Origin: Flavobacterium fluviale | GTDB lineage: Bacteria > Bacteroidota > Bacteroidia > Flavobacteriales > Flavobacteriaceae | DNA: 64,000 nucleotides | Assembly: GCF_003312915.1 (NCBI RefSeq) | Contig: NZ_CP030261.1 | Span: 4,216,001 to 4,280,000, forward strand | Reading direction: 5' to 3' | Shown: piece after piece, positions 51,441 to 61,134 of the stretch | Layout of the letters: each line of letters begins with the position of its first letter | Position numbering within the stretch: the stretch's first letter is position 1 | Notes under the pieces: model-generated | What the model was told of the DNA's origin: nothing | The model's input: only the letters and a program-made list of their open reading frames with translations | The model's database searches: none | Position numbers and translations under genes: made by a program

Positions 51441-53009
51441 TTAGAAGTTTGCTTTATCAACATCCCACCAAAGTCTTGTAGCTCCGTTATCTGGACCGCC
51501 AAGTACAGCTACACCAGATTCCACTCCTTTAGGGTTGTTTGTAGCTTCAGACTGTGCAAACGGTAATCTTCTAACACCTAACTCAGTACTGATAATTCCG
51601 CCGCTTTTGTTATTGGTAATTCTAAATAATTTTGGATAACCTGTTCTTCTATATTCTGACCAAGCTTCTTGACCATCAGGATATGTAGCAATCCATTTTT
51701 GTGTGATAATTTTTTCTAAATTGATTTCATTTGTTGCTCCCCAAGCCACAGTTACTTTAGAAACTGCTGGTGCATTATTTGCAGCATTTACTGGATCAAC
51801 ATAATCTTTTGCAACTTTTACATTATCTGCAATATAAGCCGCTGCTCCTTCTACTCCATTTTGATCAAAAGATGCTTTGATACCAGCTTCATACAAATCT
51901 TTAGCTGCACCATCCATATTCCATCCTCTTAGAGCACCTTCTGCTCTTAAGAAATAAACCTCCGCTGTAGACATCCAAGTAACTTCTCCAGTTTTTGTTC
52001 TAGCTCCAGTTCTCGAAAAATTCGCATAAGTCGACGGTGTCGGATACACAATTCCTGTTCTAACCCCTCTGTATTCTCCTGGAACTTGAGTTGAAGGTTC
52101 CCAATATTTGGCTAAACGAGGATCATCATACCCTACTAAAATAGACTCCATATCGGCTCCCATTGATAAACCTACCCAAACGTGGCTCATTACATCAATA
52201 ACATTTAGATCTAATGGAGATTTAATTTTGATTAAATCGTTATTAATTTTGAATACTCCTATAGAGTGGCTTACTGCTTTTTCTGCTTCTGTTTTAGCTA
52301 AAGCTGGGTCAACTTTAGAAATTCGCATTGCTAATCTCAAACGTAATGAATTTGCATATTTAACCCACTGTTCGTAGCTTCCTCCATAATTAGACTGATC
52401 TGTTTCCGTAAATTTAGAAACTTCTCCACTAGCTACTCTTGTAGTTAAGTCTGCAACAGCAAAATCTAAATCTTTAAACATCTGTGTGTAAATTTGCTGC
52501 TGAGAATCGTAAGTAGCTAAACCTTCTCCTCCAAATTTAGAATATACTGCAGGTCCATACATATCCGTAATACGCTGCATAGTTGCAACTTTGATAATTA
52601 GCGACCACGCATAAAACTGATCGTACTTTCCTTTTGCTCTTTGTTCTACTTTAAATAAATTAGCAATAATATTTACGTAGGCATCATCCCATGCATAAGT
52701 ATTCCAGCCTGGATTCAAGTTGTAACTATGATTATTTATACCCCCAAATTCATTTGGAGAAGTCATGTACCCAGACCATCCATCAGCCTGTAAACTTTGC
52801 TGCAATTGGTACTGCCAAGTAACATCTGATATGTAAAGTCTTGTAAATGCTGGTTTAATTAAACCTTTAATGTTATTAAAATTTTGCTCTAAATCTGGTG
52901 TCGTTGCTCCCACGGGATTTTGATTCATCTCGTCAAAATTATCTGTACAACTAATAGCTGTCAGAAGCGAGAAGCATATCGCTGTTCTTTTTATTATATT
53001 TAATGTCAT
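51441..53009 (-). CDS. SusD/RagB-family outer-membrane lipoprotein
   Basis: The 522-residue product has a lipoprotein signal (LLTAISC, cysteine at about residue 21) and the helical SusD fold with TPR-like repeats (FNNIKGLIKPAF, DAYVNIIANLF, AEVYFLRAEGALRGW, GQEAWSEYRRTGYPKL). It belongs to the SusD-like_2 group. Such proteins bind glycans at the cell surface and cap the SusC pore; here the ligand should be chitin oligosaccharides. It starts 10 bases after the SusC stop, so the two form one operon. Confidence 0.93.
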   Translation of the reverse strand: MTLNIIKRTAICFSLLTAISCTDNFDEMNQNPVGATTPDLEQNFNNIKGLIKPAFTRLYISDVTWQYQLQQSLQADGWSGYMTSPNEFGGINNHSYNLNPGWNTYAWDDAYVNIIANLFKVEQRAKGKYDQFYAWSLIIKVATMQRITDMYGPAVYSKFGGEGLATYDSQQQIYTQMFKDLDFAVADLTTRVASGEVSKFTETDQSNYGGSYEQWVKYANSLRLRLAMRISKVDPALAKTEAEKAVSHSIGVFKINNDLIKIKSPLDLNVIDVMSHVWVGLSMGADMESILVGYDDPRLAKYWEPSTQVPGEYRGVRTGIVYPTPSTYANFSRTGARTKTGEVTWMSTAEVYFLRAEGALRGWNMDGAAKDLYEAGIKASFDQNGVEGAAAYIADNVKVAKDYVDPVNAANNAPAVSKVTVAWGATNEINLEKIITQKWIATYPDGQEAWSEYRRTGYPKLFRITNNKSGGIISTELGVRRLPFAQSEATNNPKGVESGVAVLGGPDNGATRLWWDVDKANF

Positions 53010-53019
53010 GATAGTAAGA

Positions 53020-56000
53020 TTAGAATGTTAAGTTTAAATTAAGACCGATACTTCTTGTTGACGGCATTCCGAATACATCAACACCTTGTAAACCTTCACC
53101 TGTACTTAGTGCCACATTTGGATCAAATGGAGCATCTTTATAAATAAAGAATAAATTTCTAGCAATTAAAGAGATTGATGCAGTTTGAACAAACGGTAAT
53201 GTTGCTTTATTGAATGTATATCCAATAGATACCTCTCTAACACTAACATTTGTAGCATCATAGATGTATTGACTGCTTACTCCATTTCTTCCTGCAGTAT
53301 TACTGTAATATTCGTAAGGATCCATTGAAGTTACAGGAGTTCCATCGCTTGCTTTAACACCATTGATATTTACCACACCAGCATTTCTAGCGTCACCTGT
53401 TGCTTTCGAAACACCGTTAAAATCATTGATTGCTTGTGTTAAACTAAGAACTTCACCTCCAAAACGACCGTCAAGTAAAACGTTAGCCGTAAAAGCACCA
53501 ATTTTGAATGTATTAGACCAGCCTAACATAAAATCAGGATTTGCGTTTCCTATTTCTGTCCAATCTGTTCTTTGTAATGTATTATCGTCATTAACTAAAA
53601 TTCTACCTTGGGCATCTCTCTTGAAGTCATATCCTTCGATTACACCAAACGGTCTTCCTTCAATTAATGAATATCTGTATGAGTTAGAACCTGGATCTGT
53701 AAGAATAATTCTTCCCCCTGTAGATTCTGATGGAATATCATTTACCCTGCTTTTGTTTTGTGAGTAGTTAATTCTTGATTCCCAATTGAATTTTTCACCT
53801 CTAACAATATCTGCAAACAAAACAACTTCAAAACCTTTGTTAGAAATACTACCTGCATTAATAGCATAGTTAGTATAACCATTAGGATTTGTAGATTCTG
53901 CCGGAACTTGAAGAAATTGATTTTTAGTATCTGAAGTATAATAAGACACTTCAAAACCTAATCTATTATTAAACATTCTCCATTCTGTACCAATTTCCAA
54001 TTCAGATTTTAACTCGTTTTTTAAACTTGCACCTGGTTTTGGTCCAACAGGAGGATTTACAAGATTTCCAGCTACAATTCCAGATGTCGGACTTGTAATC
54101 GTAGAAGCAATATCGTTACCAACTTGAGCAAAAGTTGCACGAACTTTACCATAGTTTATAAATTCTGGCATTGCAGCCATTTCACTAAGAATAGCAGTTG
54201 CTCCAACAGACGGATAAAAATATCCTGGACTATCAGTGTTAGCAAGTGTAGAAGACCAATCGTTTCTTCCTGCAAGATCTAAGAATAAATAATCTTTGTA
54301 ACCAAAAGTTGTTGCAGCAAATACAGATTGAACTTCTCTCTCTGCACCAGTTTGAACATTTCCATTATTATTTACAAAATTTCCTAAAGTAAAAATATTA
54401 TCATAAACAAGACCTCCGCCAATTCCTGAATCAACAGTTAATCCATTAGCTCTAGAGTGATTTATACTTGTACCAAGTGTTCCATTAAAGCTAAAATTTT
54501 CAGAAAATTTAGTATTAAATAAAGCAATTAAGTCTGCATAATTTTGAGTACCAATTAAATTAGCATTTATATATCTTCCTGTTGGATGTACCAAAGAACT
54601 AGCAGAACTTCCGTACATTCCTTTTTGGAAATTACTTTCGTTTCTGTTATAGCTGTATCTTGATGTTAAATGAAACCATTCAGCTATTTTATAATCTAAA
54701 GCGATAGAACCTGTAAAGAAATTATTTGTATCTACAGATTTTTGTCTGTTAATCTGCCAATAAGGGTTTTCATTGCTTTCGTTTACAGCAGCGAAACCAG
54801 GATAATTTTGCTGCATCATGTTTTTAACAGGATCAAAAACTTCGAAAGTTTTTAAGTCGTTCAAAGTAAATGCTCTTGGGTGACTGTAAACACCAGCGAT
54901 TGGGTTAAAGTACAAACCGTTTGTTGGTCTGTTATTAATGGTCTGCTTAACATAATTTGCAGTTACAGCAACACTTAATTTATCATTAAAAAATTTACTT
55001 GTCTGACGAATTCCAAAGTTATTTTTCTTTAGGTGATTACCTGGCACAATACCATTAGAATCTGTGTTCGCATAACTTAAAGCAGTTGATGCACCTTCTG
55101 TAGCTTTTGAAAAAGTCATAGATGTAATTTGAGTATTACCAACTTCAAAAAAGTCTTTGATGTCTTTATCGCCTTCTACTTTTTGTTTTGCGCCCCAAGA
55201 TCTTGGATCTCCTGCGTTAGAAGTATAATCCGATTGAAATTCAGGAAGATAAGCCACACTTTCAAAAGTTGTTACTGAATTTACATTGAAAGACTCTGAA
55301 CCAGCTTTTACTTTTTTAGAAGATAATAAAATTACTCCATTTGCTCCCTGAGAACCATATAAAACAGAAGCAGCAGCACCTTTAAGAACTGTCATTCCTT
55401 CATAATCATCTGGATTTATTAATGAAACAACATCTCCACCATCTTTATTACCACCATTTAAATCTCCAAAAGTTCCATTTGGCTGTCCAGCTCCTCCATT
55501 ATACAACGGAATACCATCAATTACATATAATGGCTGATTATTTACAAAAGAAGAATTACCACGAATAACAACTTTTGTTGTTCCACCTGCTCCAGAAGAA
55601 CTTCTCGTTACTGCAACACCGGCAATTTTACCAGCTACAGTATTAATTAAGTTGGCATCTTTAACACGAGTTAATTCCTCTCCTTTAAGCTCTTGCGCAG
55701 CATATGCCAAAGATTTTCTTGATTTTTTAATACCTAAAGAAGTTACAACAACCTCGTTTAATGCATTTGACGCTCCTTGAACCAATTTTACATTAATAGT
55801 TGCAGCATCTCCTACAACAATCGTCTGAGTTTCCAGCCCTACATACGTAAAAACTAAAGTCTGACCTTTTTGAGCTTCAATTGTGTACAATCCATCAAAA
55901 TCGGTAGTAGTTCCCTTTTGACCTCCTTGTACTGCAACAGAAGCTCCTGGTAATGGCATACCATCAGAATCTGTAATCACACCCTTGACACTTTTTACTT

Positions 56001-56058
56001 GTGCAAGCGAAACCTGCGCCGTAAAAACAATCATAAAGATTAAGAAAATTTTTTTCAT
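53020..56058 (-). CDS. SusC/RagA-family TonB-linked outer-membrane transporter
   Basis: The 1012-residue protein has a signal peptide (AQVSLAQ), a carboxypeptidase-D-regulatory-like domain (about 22-100: VKGVITDSDGMPLPGASV, TTTDFDGLYTI), a plug domain (about 110-230: LINTVAGKIAGVAV, PLYVIDGIPL) and a beta-barrel to the end (GLNLNLTF). It should import chitin oligosaccharides with its SusD partner. Two direct repeats 63-98 bases upstream (56121-56156) are candidate sites for the LytTR regulator. The order susC-susD-nagB-GH20 on one strand suggests an operon. Confidence 0.95.
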   Translation of the reverse strand: MKKIFLIFMIVFTAQVSLAQVKSVKGVITDSDGMPLPGASVAVQGGQKGTTTDFDGLYTIEAQKGQTLVFTYVGLETQTIVVGDAATINVKLVQGASNALNEVVVTSLGIKKSRKSLAYAAQELKGEELTRVKDANLINTVAGKIAGVAVTRSSSGAGGTTKVVIRGNSSFVNNQPLYVIDGIPLYNGGAGQPNGTFGDLNGGNKDGGDVVSLINPDDYEGMTVLKGAAASVLYGSQGANGVILLSSKKVKAGSESFNVNSVTTFESVAYLPEFQSDYTSNAGDPRSWGAKQKVEGDKDIKDFFEVGNTQITSMTFSKATEGASTALSYANTDSNGIVPGNHLKKNNFGIRQTSKFFNDKLSVAVTANYVKQTINNRPTNGLYFNPIAGVYSHPRAFTLNDLKTFEVFDPVKNMMQQNYPGFAAVNESNENPYWQINRQKSVDTNNFFTGSIALDYKIAEWFHLTSRYSYNRNESNFQKGMYGSSASSLVHPTGRYINANLIGTQNYADLIALFNTKFSENFSFNGTLGTSINHSRANGLTVDSGIGGGLVYDNIFTLGNFVNNNGNVQTGAEREVQSVFAATTFGYKDYLFLDLAGRNDWSSTLANTDSPGYFYPSVGATAILSEMAAMPEFINYGKVRATFAQVGNDIASTITSPTSGIVAGNLVNPPVGPKPGASLKNELKSELEIGTEWRMFNNRLGFEVSYYTSDTKNQFLQVPAESTNPNGYTNYAINAGSISNKGFEVVLFADIVRGEKFNWESRINYSQNKSRVNDIPSESTGGRIILTDPGSNSYRYSLIEGRPFGVIEGYDFKRDAQGRILVNDDNTLQRTDWTEIGNANPDFMLGWSNTFKIGAFTANVLLDGRFGGEVLSLTQAINDFNGVSKATGDARNAGVVNINGVKASDGTPVTSMDPYEYYSNTAGRNGVSSQYIYDATNVSVREVSIGYTFNKATLPFVQTASISLIARNLFFIYKDAPFDPNVALSTGEGLQGVDVFGMPSTRSIGLNLNLTF

Positions 56059-56120
56059 GTTTATTTTATTTTGTTAGTTATGAGGTAAAATTATTCTTAA
56101 GGCTTTGTTAAAAAAAATAA

Positions 56121-56156
56121 ATTAAACCAACGACAACAAAATTTAAACGAACGACA
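56121..56156 (-). promoter_or_regulatory. two direct repeats TGTCGTTsGTTTAAT, 21 bp apart, before susC (candidate LytTR operator)
   Basis: On the minus strand TGTCGTTCGTTTAAAT (56156-56141) and TGTCGTTGGTTTAAT (56135-56121) are 21 bp apart. LytTR regulators bind pairs of short direct repeats with about that spacing. A weak -7 (TAATTTTA, 56093-56086) lies downstream. The plus strand at 58138 carries a third copy. Function is inferred. Confidence 0.65.
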
Positions 56157-56333
56157 TAAATCATTCAATAATACGCTTTACGAAAACGTTCTAATTAGAA
56201 AATAAAACATCGATATGCTTTTTTTATGAAATTTTATTCAAAAAAATTGTCGCTTTGCAGTTAATTGTTTAAAGTTGCACAATATTAGAGTATTGTTAAG
56301 AAAAACTAAGAAACGCAAATAACTTAAAACCAA

Positions 56334-57386
56334 TTGAAAGAAATTAGAAAAGTTAAATTTGATATTAAACTGCAAAATCATATTTGGTTTTGGGGAGTCT
56401 ATTTTACATTAAATTTTTTACGATGGGGAGCTTACTTTAATGATTATCCTTATGCCTTCAAATCAAACTTAATTGAATTTTCGTTAGTCATTCCTTTAGT
56501 TTATTTGAACTTATTTGTACTGGTGCCGCGGTATGTATTAAAACAGAAATATATAACCTATACCATTTTGCTTTTAGTAAGTTTGTTTGCAATTTACTTA
56601 CTCAAAACAGCACTAACGTATTATATCATATCCGAAAACATTTGGCCGGAAGCAAACAGAGAATATCATCCGTTTGAAATCAATCATATTGTAGCAGTTT
56701 GTATTGGAGAATTATATGTTCTTGCAATGGCTTCTTCAGTTTACCTAACGCTTACTTGGTTAAAAGAGCGGGAAAGAAACAGATCGCTACGAGAAAATCA
56801 ATTTAAGATAAAACTTAAGTATCTTGAAAATCAGATTCAGCCGCATTTCTTCTTTAATACTTTAAATAATTTATACGCGTTATCATTAGAATCTTCTAAG
56901 AAAGTTCCTGATGTAATTATCAAGCTTTCCAATTTAATGGAATATGTTTTGTATGATGTTAAAGGAACTAAGTTTGTCCCGTTAATAAAAGAAATCGACT
57001 ATATCCAGAATTATATTGAAATCGAAAAACTTCGTTTTGAAAACGTAGAAGTAACCATGAATTTAGAGTCCAATATTGAAGATGTTGTTGTACCGCCGCT
57101 TATTTTCATTTCACTTGTAGAAAATGCTTTTAAACATGGAGGCGTCAATAACAAAAACCTAAAGATTAAGATCAACTGCAAAGTTATCGACAACAAAATT
57201 CTGGATTTTGAAATCTTAAATAATTTTGTAATTTCACAAAATCATAATCCGAAAAGAGGGATTGGTTTAGTAAATACAAAAAAGAGATTAAAACTTATTT
57301 ATAAAAACAATTTTAGTCTTAAACACAAAACCAAACTAAATTTCTACATAATCAGATTACAAATACCTACTCATAATGAAGATTAA
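56334..57386 (+). CDS. LytS-type sensor histidine kinase
   Basis: The 350-residue product has four hydrophobic segments in the first 145 residues, a short helical linker, and the His_kinase domain of the LytS family with the phosphorylated histidine in IQPHFFFNTLNNLYAL (His171), then an HATPase domain with LVENAFKHGG and GIGLVNTKKRL. The start is probably TTG at 56334; I see no good ATG nearby. It lies between susC and the MFS gene of the chitin locus and overlaps the response regulator by 11 bases, so the pair should control this locus. Its signal may be a chitin breakdown product. Confidence 0.88.
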   Translation: MKEIRKVKFDIKLQNHIWFWGVYFTLNFLRWGAYFNDYPYAFKSNLIEFSLVIPLVYLNLFVLVPRYVLKQKYITYTILLLVSLFAIYLLKTALTYYIISENIWPEANREYHPFEINHIVAVCIGELYVLAMASSVYLTLTWLKERERNRSLRENQFKIKLKYLENQIQPHFFFNTLNNLYALSLESSKKVPDVIIKLSNLMEYVLYDVKGTKFVPLIKEIDYIQNYIEIEKLRFENVEVTMNLESNIEDVVVPPLIFISLVENAFKHGGVNNKNLKIKINCKVIDNKILDFEILNNFVISQNHNPKRGIGLVNTKKRLKLIYKNNFSLKHKTKLNFYIIRLQIPTHNED

Positions 57387-58077
57387 ATGCGTGTTAATTG
57401 ATGATGAGCCTTTAGCAATCAAAGTGCTGCAAAATTATTTTACTAATTTTACAGATTTTGAAGTTATAGGAACATTCAACAACTCTTTAGAGGCGCTGGA
57501 TTTTATCAACAGCACCCCTGTTGATGCCGTCTTTTTAGATATCAACATGCCAATGATGACGGGTTTTGAACTTATAAGTCTTATAGAGAATAAAACCAAA
57601 GTCATCATAACAACCGCCTTTAGAGAATTTGCAGCTGAGAGTTATGATTTAGATGTTTTAGATTATTTAGTAAAACCTATTCCACTTCCGAGATTTATTA
57701 AATGTATCAACAAAATCACAACCGAATACAATCTCAAAAACAACATTAAAATTGAAACCACAAAAGGTGATTCTCATATTTTTATCAAAGTCGATAAAAA
57801 AATGATGAAAATTAATATTGAAGAAATTTTGTTTGTTGAAGGGATGAAAGAATATATAAAAGTAGTCACACCCGATAAAACGTATATTACACATAAATCT
57901 CTTACATCCTTGTCTGAGGAATTACCGGCAGACCGCTTTCTTAGAATACATAAATCTTATGTAATTGCTTTAAATAAGGTCAAATCTATAGAAGGAAACC
58001 GTGTTCAAATACAATCCTATAACATTCCGATAGGCAGAAACTACAGTAAAGAGGTTAAAAATAAAATTTTAGAGTAA
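57376..58077 (+). CDS. LytTR-family response regulator
   Basis: The 233-residue product has a receiver domain (Asp55 in AVFLDINMP, Asp9-Asp10 in LIDDEP, Lys in LVKPIPL) and a LytTR DNA-binding domain (about 135-233: EEILFVEGMKEYIKVV, FLRIHKSYVIALNKV). It is the partner of the LytS-type kinase. LytTR proteins bind pairs of direct repeats in promoters; the two TGTCGTT copies before susC and the one before the MFS gene are the best candidates in this window. Confidence 0.92.
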   Translation: MKIKCVLIDDEPLAIKVLQNYFTNFTDFEVIGTFNNSLEALDFINSTPVDAVFLDINMPMMTGFELISLIENKTKVIITTAFREFAAESYDLDVLDYLVKPIPLPRFIKCINKITTEYNLKNNIKIETTKGDSHIFIKVDKKMMKINIEEILFVEGMKEYIKVVTPDKTYITHKSLTSLSEELPADRFLRIHKSYVIALNKVKSIEGNRVQIQSYNIPIGRNYSKEVKNKILE

Positions 58078-58137
58078 ATATATTTATGAATTACATTTTC
58101 TAAACAGGTTAAAATTAACACTTTGTTGAAAAAAGAG

Positions 58138-58170
58138 TGTCGTTGGTATAAATTTAACATTATTTATACC
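58138..58170 (+). promoter_or_regulatory. TGTCGTTGGTATAAAT motif and overlapping 9-bp inverted repeat before the MFS gene
   Basis: TGTCGTTGGTATAAAT (58138-58153) matches the susC repeats. GGTATAAAT (58145-58153) and ATTTATACC (58162-58170) form a perfect inverted repeat followed by a T-rich tract, so it may also terminate the two-component transcript. A -7-like TATATTTA is at 58201-58208. Confidence 0.55.
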
Positions 58171-58250
58171 TTTTTATTTTTTTTTGATAATCCTAACAAA
58201 TATATTTACGGTCTTCAAAAAACAATAAAATAAAAATTAACCTTATTATT

Positions 58251-59720
58251 ATGAGTTCAGAAAATGTGCAAACCAAATGGGGGCAGTTTATCTCGTTGAT
58301 AATCGTGTTCTTCTTTTGGGGTTTTGTTGGTTCTGCCAATGACATCCTGATTCCAGTATTCAAAAAAGTATTCACTTTATCTCAAGTACAATCACAATTA
58401 GTTGCTTGGGCATTTTATGCTGCATACTTCGTAGGATCTATTATTTTCTTTTTAGTATCCTTGAAAATGGACGTTTTACAAAAATTCGGATATAAAAAAA
58501 CCCTTTCAGCTGGTTTACTCCTTTCAGCAGTAGGATCATTTTTATTCATTCCAGCTGCAACAATGGAAAGTTTCCCATTCTTCTTAACAGCTTTATTTAC
58601 TGTAGGTTTAGGATTCTCAATACAACAAATTGTTGCTAATCCATTAGCAATTAAAATGGGAAGCCCAGCAACTGGAGCACACCGTTTAACATTAGCTGGA
58701 GGTATTAACTCATTCGGAACAACAATTGGGGCCATCCTTTTAGGAATTGCTTTATTTGGAATGGGAGATAATAAAAACACTACTCTTTCATTAGAAGACA
58801 TCAAATTACCTTTCATCATTCTTGGTTTAGCATTTATTGTCGTAGCCGTTTTTATGAACTTCTCTAAAATCGAAGATCCTGAAAAAGAAGAAGTTGAAGT
58901 AGTAAAAACAGCACACGAAAAATTCAACATATTAGATTACCCACAACTATATTTAGGAATGTTAGGAATCTTTATTTATGTTGGAACTGAGGTTACTATC
59001 ATTAGTAATTTACCAGCTTTACTTCATACTACAGAATTCGGAAACGTGCTAGAAGATGCCATTGCTCCATTTATTGCCCTGTACTGGGGAAGTTTAATGA
59101 TTGGCCGTTGGAATGGTGGAGTTAACGTTTTCAACACTTCAAATCTTGTAAACACAGCATTAAAATTTATCGTTCCAGCTTTAGCATTTGGAGTAATTAT
59201 TGGAGCAAATATCTTTGCTGCCCATGATGTTTCTTCATTCTACATTTACCCAATCTGGATTTTATTATTTATCGCAGTAAGTTTTGTAGGAGGTAAAAAT
59301 GCAGGGAAAACTTTAATGCTTTTCGGAATCTCAGGTTTATTAATGATGATCTTAGGATTAGTATGGCCAAACCCAGAAATTGCTAAATTCTTCTTCATCT
59401 CAGGAGGTTTATTCTTGTCTATCATGTGGCCATCAATCTTCGATTTAGCCATTGCAGGTTTAGGAAAAAATACAGGAAAAGCATCTTCTTTCTTAATCAT
59501 GATGATTCTTGGAGGTGGTGTAATTCCATTGGTTCAAGGAAGTATTTGCGACTTTGACATTTCTCATCCAGGAGGAATCTTCGGAATTACATGGACACAT
59601 TTCTCATATATCGTTCCGCTTTTAGGTTTTGCTTATTTAGGTTTCTACGGCTACTACTGCCCTATCATACTGAAAAAACAAGGTATCAACCACGTTGAAG
59701 GTGGCGGCGGAGGACACTAA
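58251..59720 (+). CDS. MFS sugar transporter, probable GlcNAc permease (FucP/NagP type)
   Basis: The 489-residue inner-membrane protein has 12 hydrophobic segments and the pattern of the fucose-permease family (FFWGFVGSANDILIP near the N-terminus, VANPLAIKMG, GTEVTIISNLPALL, and a C-terminal GHPGGIFGITW-like loop). FucP/NagP proteins import sugars with protons. In the chitin locus GlcNAc is the likely substrate, which then must be phosphorylated by a kinase not found here. It ends with the residues GGGGGH. The gene follows the LytS/LytTR pair and carries a TGTCGTT motif upstream. Confidence 0.85.
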   Translation: MSSENVQTKWGQFISLIIVFFFWGFVGSANDILIPVFKKVFTLSQVQSQLVAWAFYAAYFVGSIIFFLVSLKMDVLQKFGYKKTLSAGLLLSAVGSFLFIPAATMESFPFFLTALFTVGLGFSIQQIVANPLAIKMGSPATGAHRLTLAGGINSFGTTIGAILLGIALFGMGDNKNTTLSLEDIKLPFIILGLAFIVVAVFMNFSKIEDPEKEEVEVVKTAHEKFNILDYPQLYLGMLGIFIYVGTEVTIISNLPALLHTTEFGNVLEDAIAPFIALYWGSLMIGRWNGGVNVFNTSNLVNTALKFIVPALAFGVIIGANIFAAHDVSSFYIYPIWILLFIAVSFVGGKNAGKTLMLFGISGLLMMILGLVWPNPEIAKFFFISGGLFLSIMWPSIFDLAIAGLGKNTGKASSFLIMMILGGGVIPLVQGSICDFDISHPGGIFGITWTHFSYIVPLLGFAYLGFYGYYCPIILKKQGINHVEGGGGGH

Positions 59721-59744
59721 ACTTTATAAAAATCCAAATTTTTT

Positions 59745-59790
59745 AAATTCCAAATTCCAATTTATAGTAATTGGGATTTGGAATTTTTAT
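59745..59790 (+). terminator. AAATTCCA-type hairpin serving as terminator of the MFS gene
   Basis: AAATTCCAAATTCCAATT (59745-59762) pairs with AATTGGGATTTGGAATTT (59769-59786), with two mismatches at most, and is followed by Ts. Confidence 0.8.
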
Positions 59791-59858
59791 TTTAACCAAT
59801 AGTAATCGACATTAATAACCTCAAAGCCTTAGCATCTTAGACCCTTAGTCCCTTAATT

Positions 59859-60353
59859 TCACTTTGCATTAATAATATCGCTAAGATTCTTTTTAAAAAC
59901 AGCTTTATTTTCAGCCGTTAAGGAATAAACAACATCTTTATCTGCATGAACTATTACTTTGTTGATATCTGCCTTTAAAAGAGCTTCTGGGTCTTTTATT
60001 TTCAATGTGCATGCACCGTCAAAAAAACCGTCATCTTCAATAATCTTTCTGGCTTCAATAACAGATCCATCACTCAGAACTGCTGAAATAGTCATTTCTT
60101 TATTTAAGGTTTTTGAATAAAAACCATCCATAACCAAAAGCAACCTGTAACTATTCTTCATTTCGGGACCTTTAAACTCATGTCTCGTAATATTATAGCG
60201 AAGGCCTTTAGCGAGGGTTTGAAATTTCACAGAAGAATCCAACTCGTAAGTTGCGACGTCGCCTGCATCATTTACAGAAGTAATAACTTTTGCCTGAGCA
60301 TTTACTGAAAAGCTAGCTGCAAAAAAAGACAACAATATCAATATAACTTTCAT
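59859..60353 (-). CDS. exported protein of unknown function
   Basis: The 164-residue product has a signal peptide ending in FSVNAQ (about residue 20) and a soluble periplasmic part with repeated beta-strand patterns (VATYELDSSV, NSYRLLLVMDGF, KVIVHADKDVVYSL). I see no catalytic motif and no family. I chose the ATG at 60353 over the TTG at 60359. It lies between the MFS gene and the transaldolase gene on the minus strand, separated from the latter by a terminator, so it is its own unit. Confidence 0.65.
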   Translation of the reverse strand: MKVILILLSFFAASFSVNAQAKVITSVNDAGDVATYELDSSVKFQTLAKGLRYNITRHEFKGPEMKNSYRLLLVMDGFYSKTLNKEMTISAVLSDGSVIEARKIIEDDGFFDGACTLKIKDPEALLKADINKVIVHADKDVVYSLTAENKAVFKKNLSDIINAK

Positions 60354-60383
60354 ATTCAACTATTTAAGGTTCATATAAAAGTA

Positions 60384-60425
60384 AAAAAAATCGTCTCTTC
60401 TCGTTAGAAAAAAGACGATTTTAAT
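60384..60425 (-). terminator. terminator of the transaldolase gene
   Basis: AAAATCGTCT and AGACGATTTT form a stem with a loop of about 15 bases; the minus-strand side continues into Ts. Confidence 0.85.
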
Positions 60426-60443
60426 TTTATAAGTATCTGAGAA

Positions 60444-61100
60444 TTATTTATTTCCCTTCTCAAAGTCAGCTACGAACTGCGCTAAACCGATATCCGTTAA
60501 AGGATGTTTCAACAATCCGTAAATTGCAGAAAGAGGTCCAGTCATAACATCAGCACCAATTTTTGCACAATTTACAATATGCATTGTATGACGTACAGAA
60601 GCTGCTAAAATTTGAGTCTCGTAACCGTAGTTATCATAAACTTCTCTAATTTCCTGAATCAAATTCAATCCATCAGTAGAAATATCATCCAAACGACCAA
60701 CAAACGGAGAAACATAAGTCGCACCAGCTTTAGCAGCTAAAAGCGCTTGCCCTACAGAGAAAACAAGAGTTACGTTTGTTTTAATTCCTTTATCAGAAAA
60801 ATATTTTGCCGCCATAACACCTTCCTTAGTCATAGGAAGTTTTACAACAATTTGGTCATGTAATTCAGCCAGCTCCTCACCTTCTTTAACCATTCCGTCA
60901 AAATCAAGGGCATTAACTTCAGCACTTACATCACCTTCTACAAGATTGCAAATATCAACATAATGCTTTAAAATGTTGTTTTTTCCGGTAATACCTTCTT
61001 TTGCCATCAAAGATGGGTTAGTTGTTACACCATCCAAAACACCTAAAGCTTGTGCTTCTTTAATTTGAGCTAAATTAGCTGTGTCAATAAAAAATTTCAT
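60444..61100 (-). CDS. fsa: transaldolase / fructose-6-phosphate aldolase family
   Basis: The 218-residue small transaldolase has FIDTANL at the start, GVTTNPSLM (24-32), the Schiff-base lysine in VVKLPMT (Lys87) and VSPFVGRLDD and ASVRH. Both FSA and true small transaldolases share these, so the exact reaction in the pentose-phosphate route is not settled. The 5' leader is about 150 bases long and contains a predicted three-way-junction RNA (61135-61245) directly after a good promoter, so its expression may be controlled by RNA structure. Confidence 0.9.
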   Translation of the reverse strand: MKFFIDTANLAQIKEAQALGVLDGVTTNPSLMAKEGITGKNNILKHYVDICNLVEGDVSAEVNALDFDGMVKEGEELAELHDQIVVKLPMTKEGVMAAKYFSDKGIKTNVTLVFSVGQALLAAKAGATYVSPFVGRLDDISTDGLNLIQEIREVYDNYGYETQILAASVRHTMHIVNCAKIGADVMTGPLSAIYGLLKHPLTDIGLAQFVADFEKGNK

Positions 61101-61134
61101 AATTTATATTATTTAAATTGTGTTGATTAACTGG

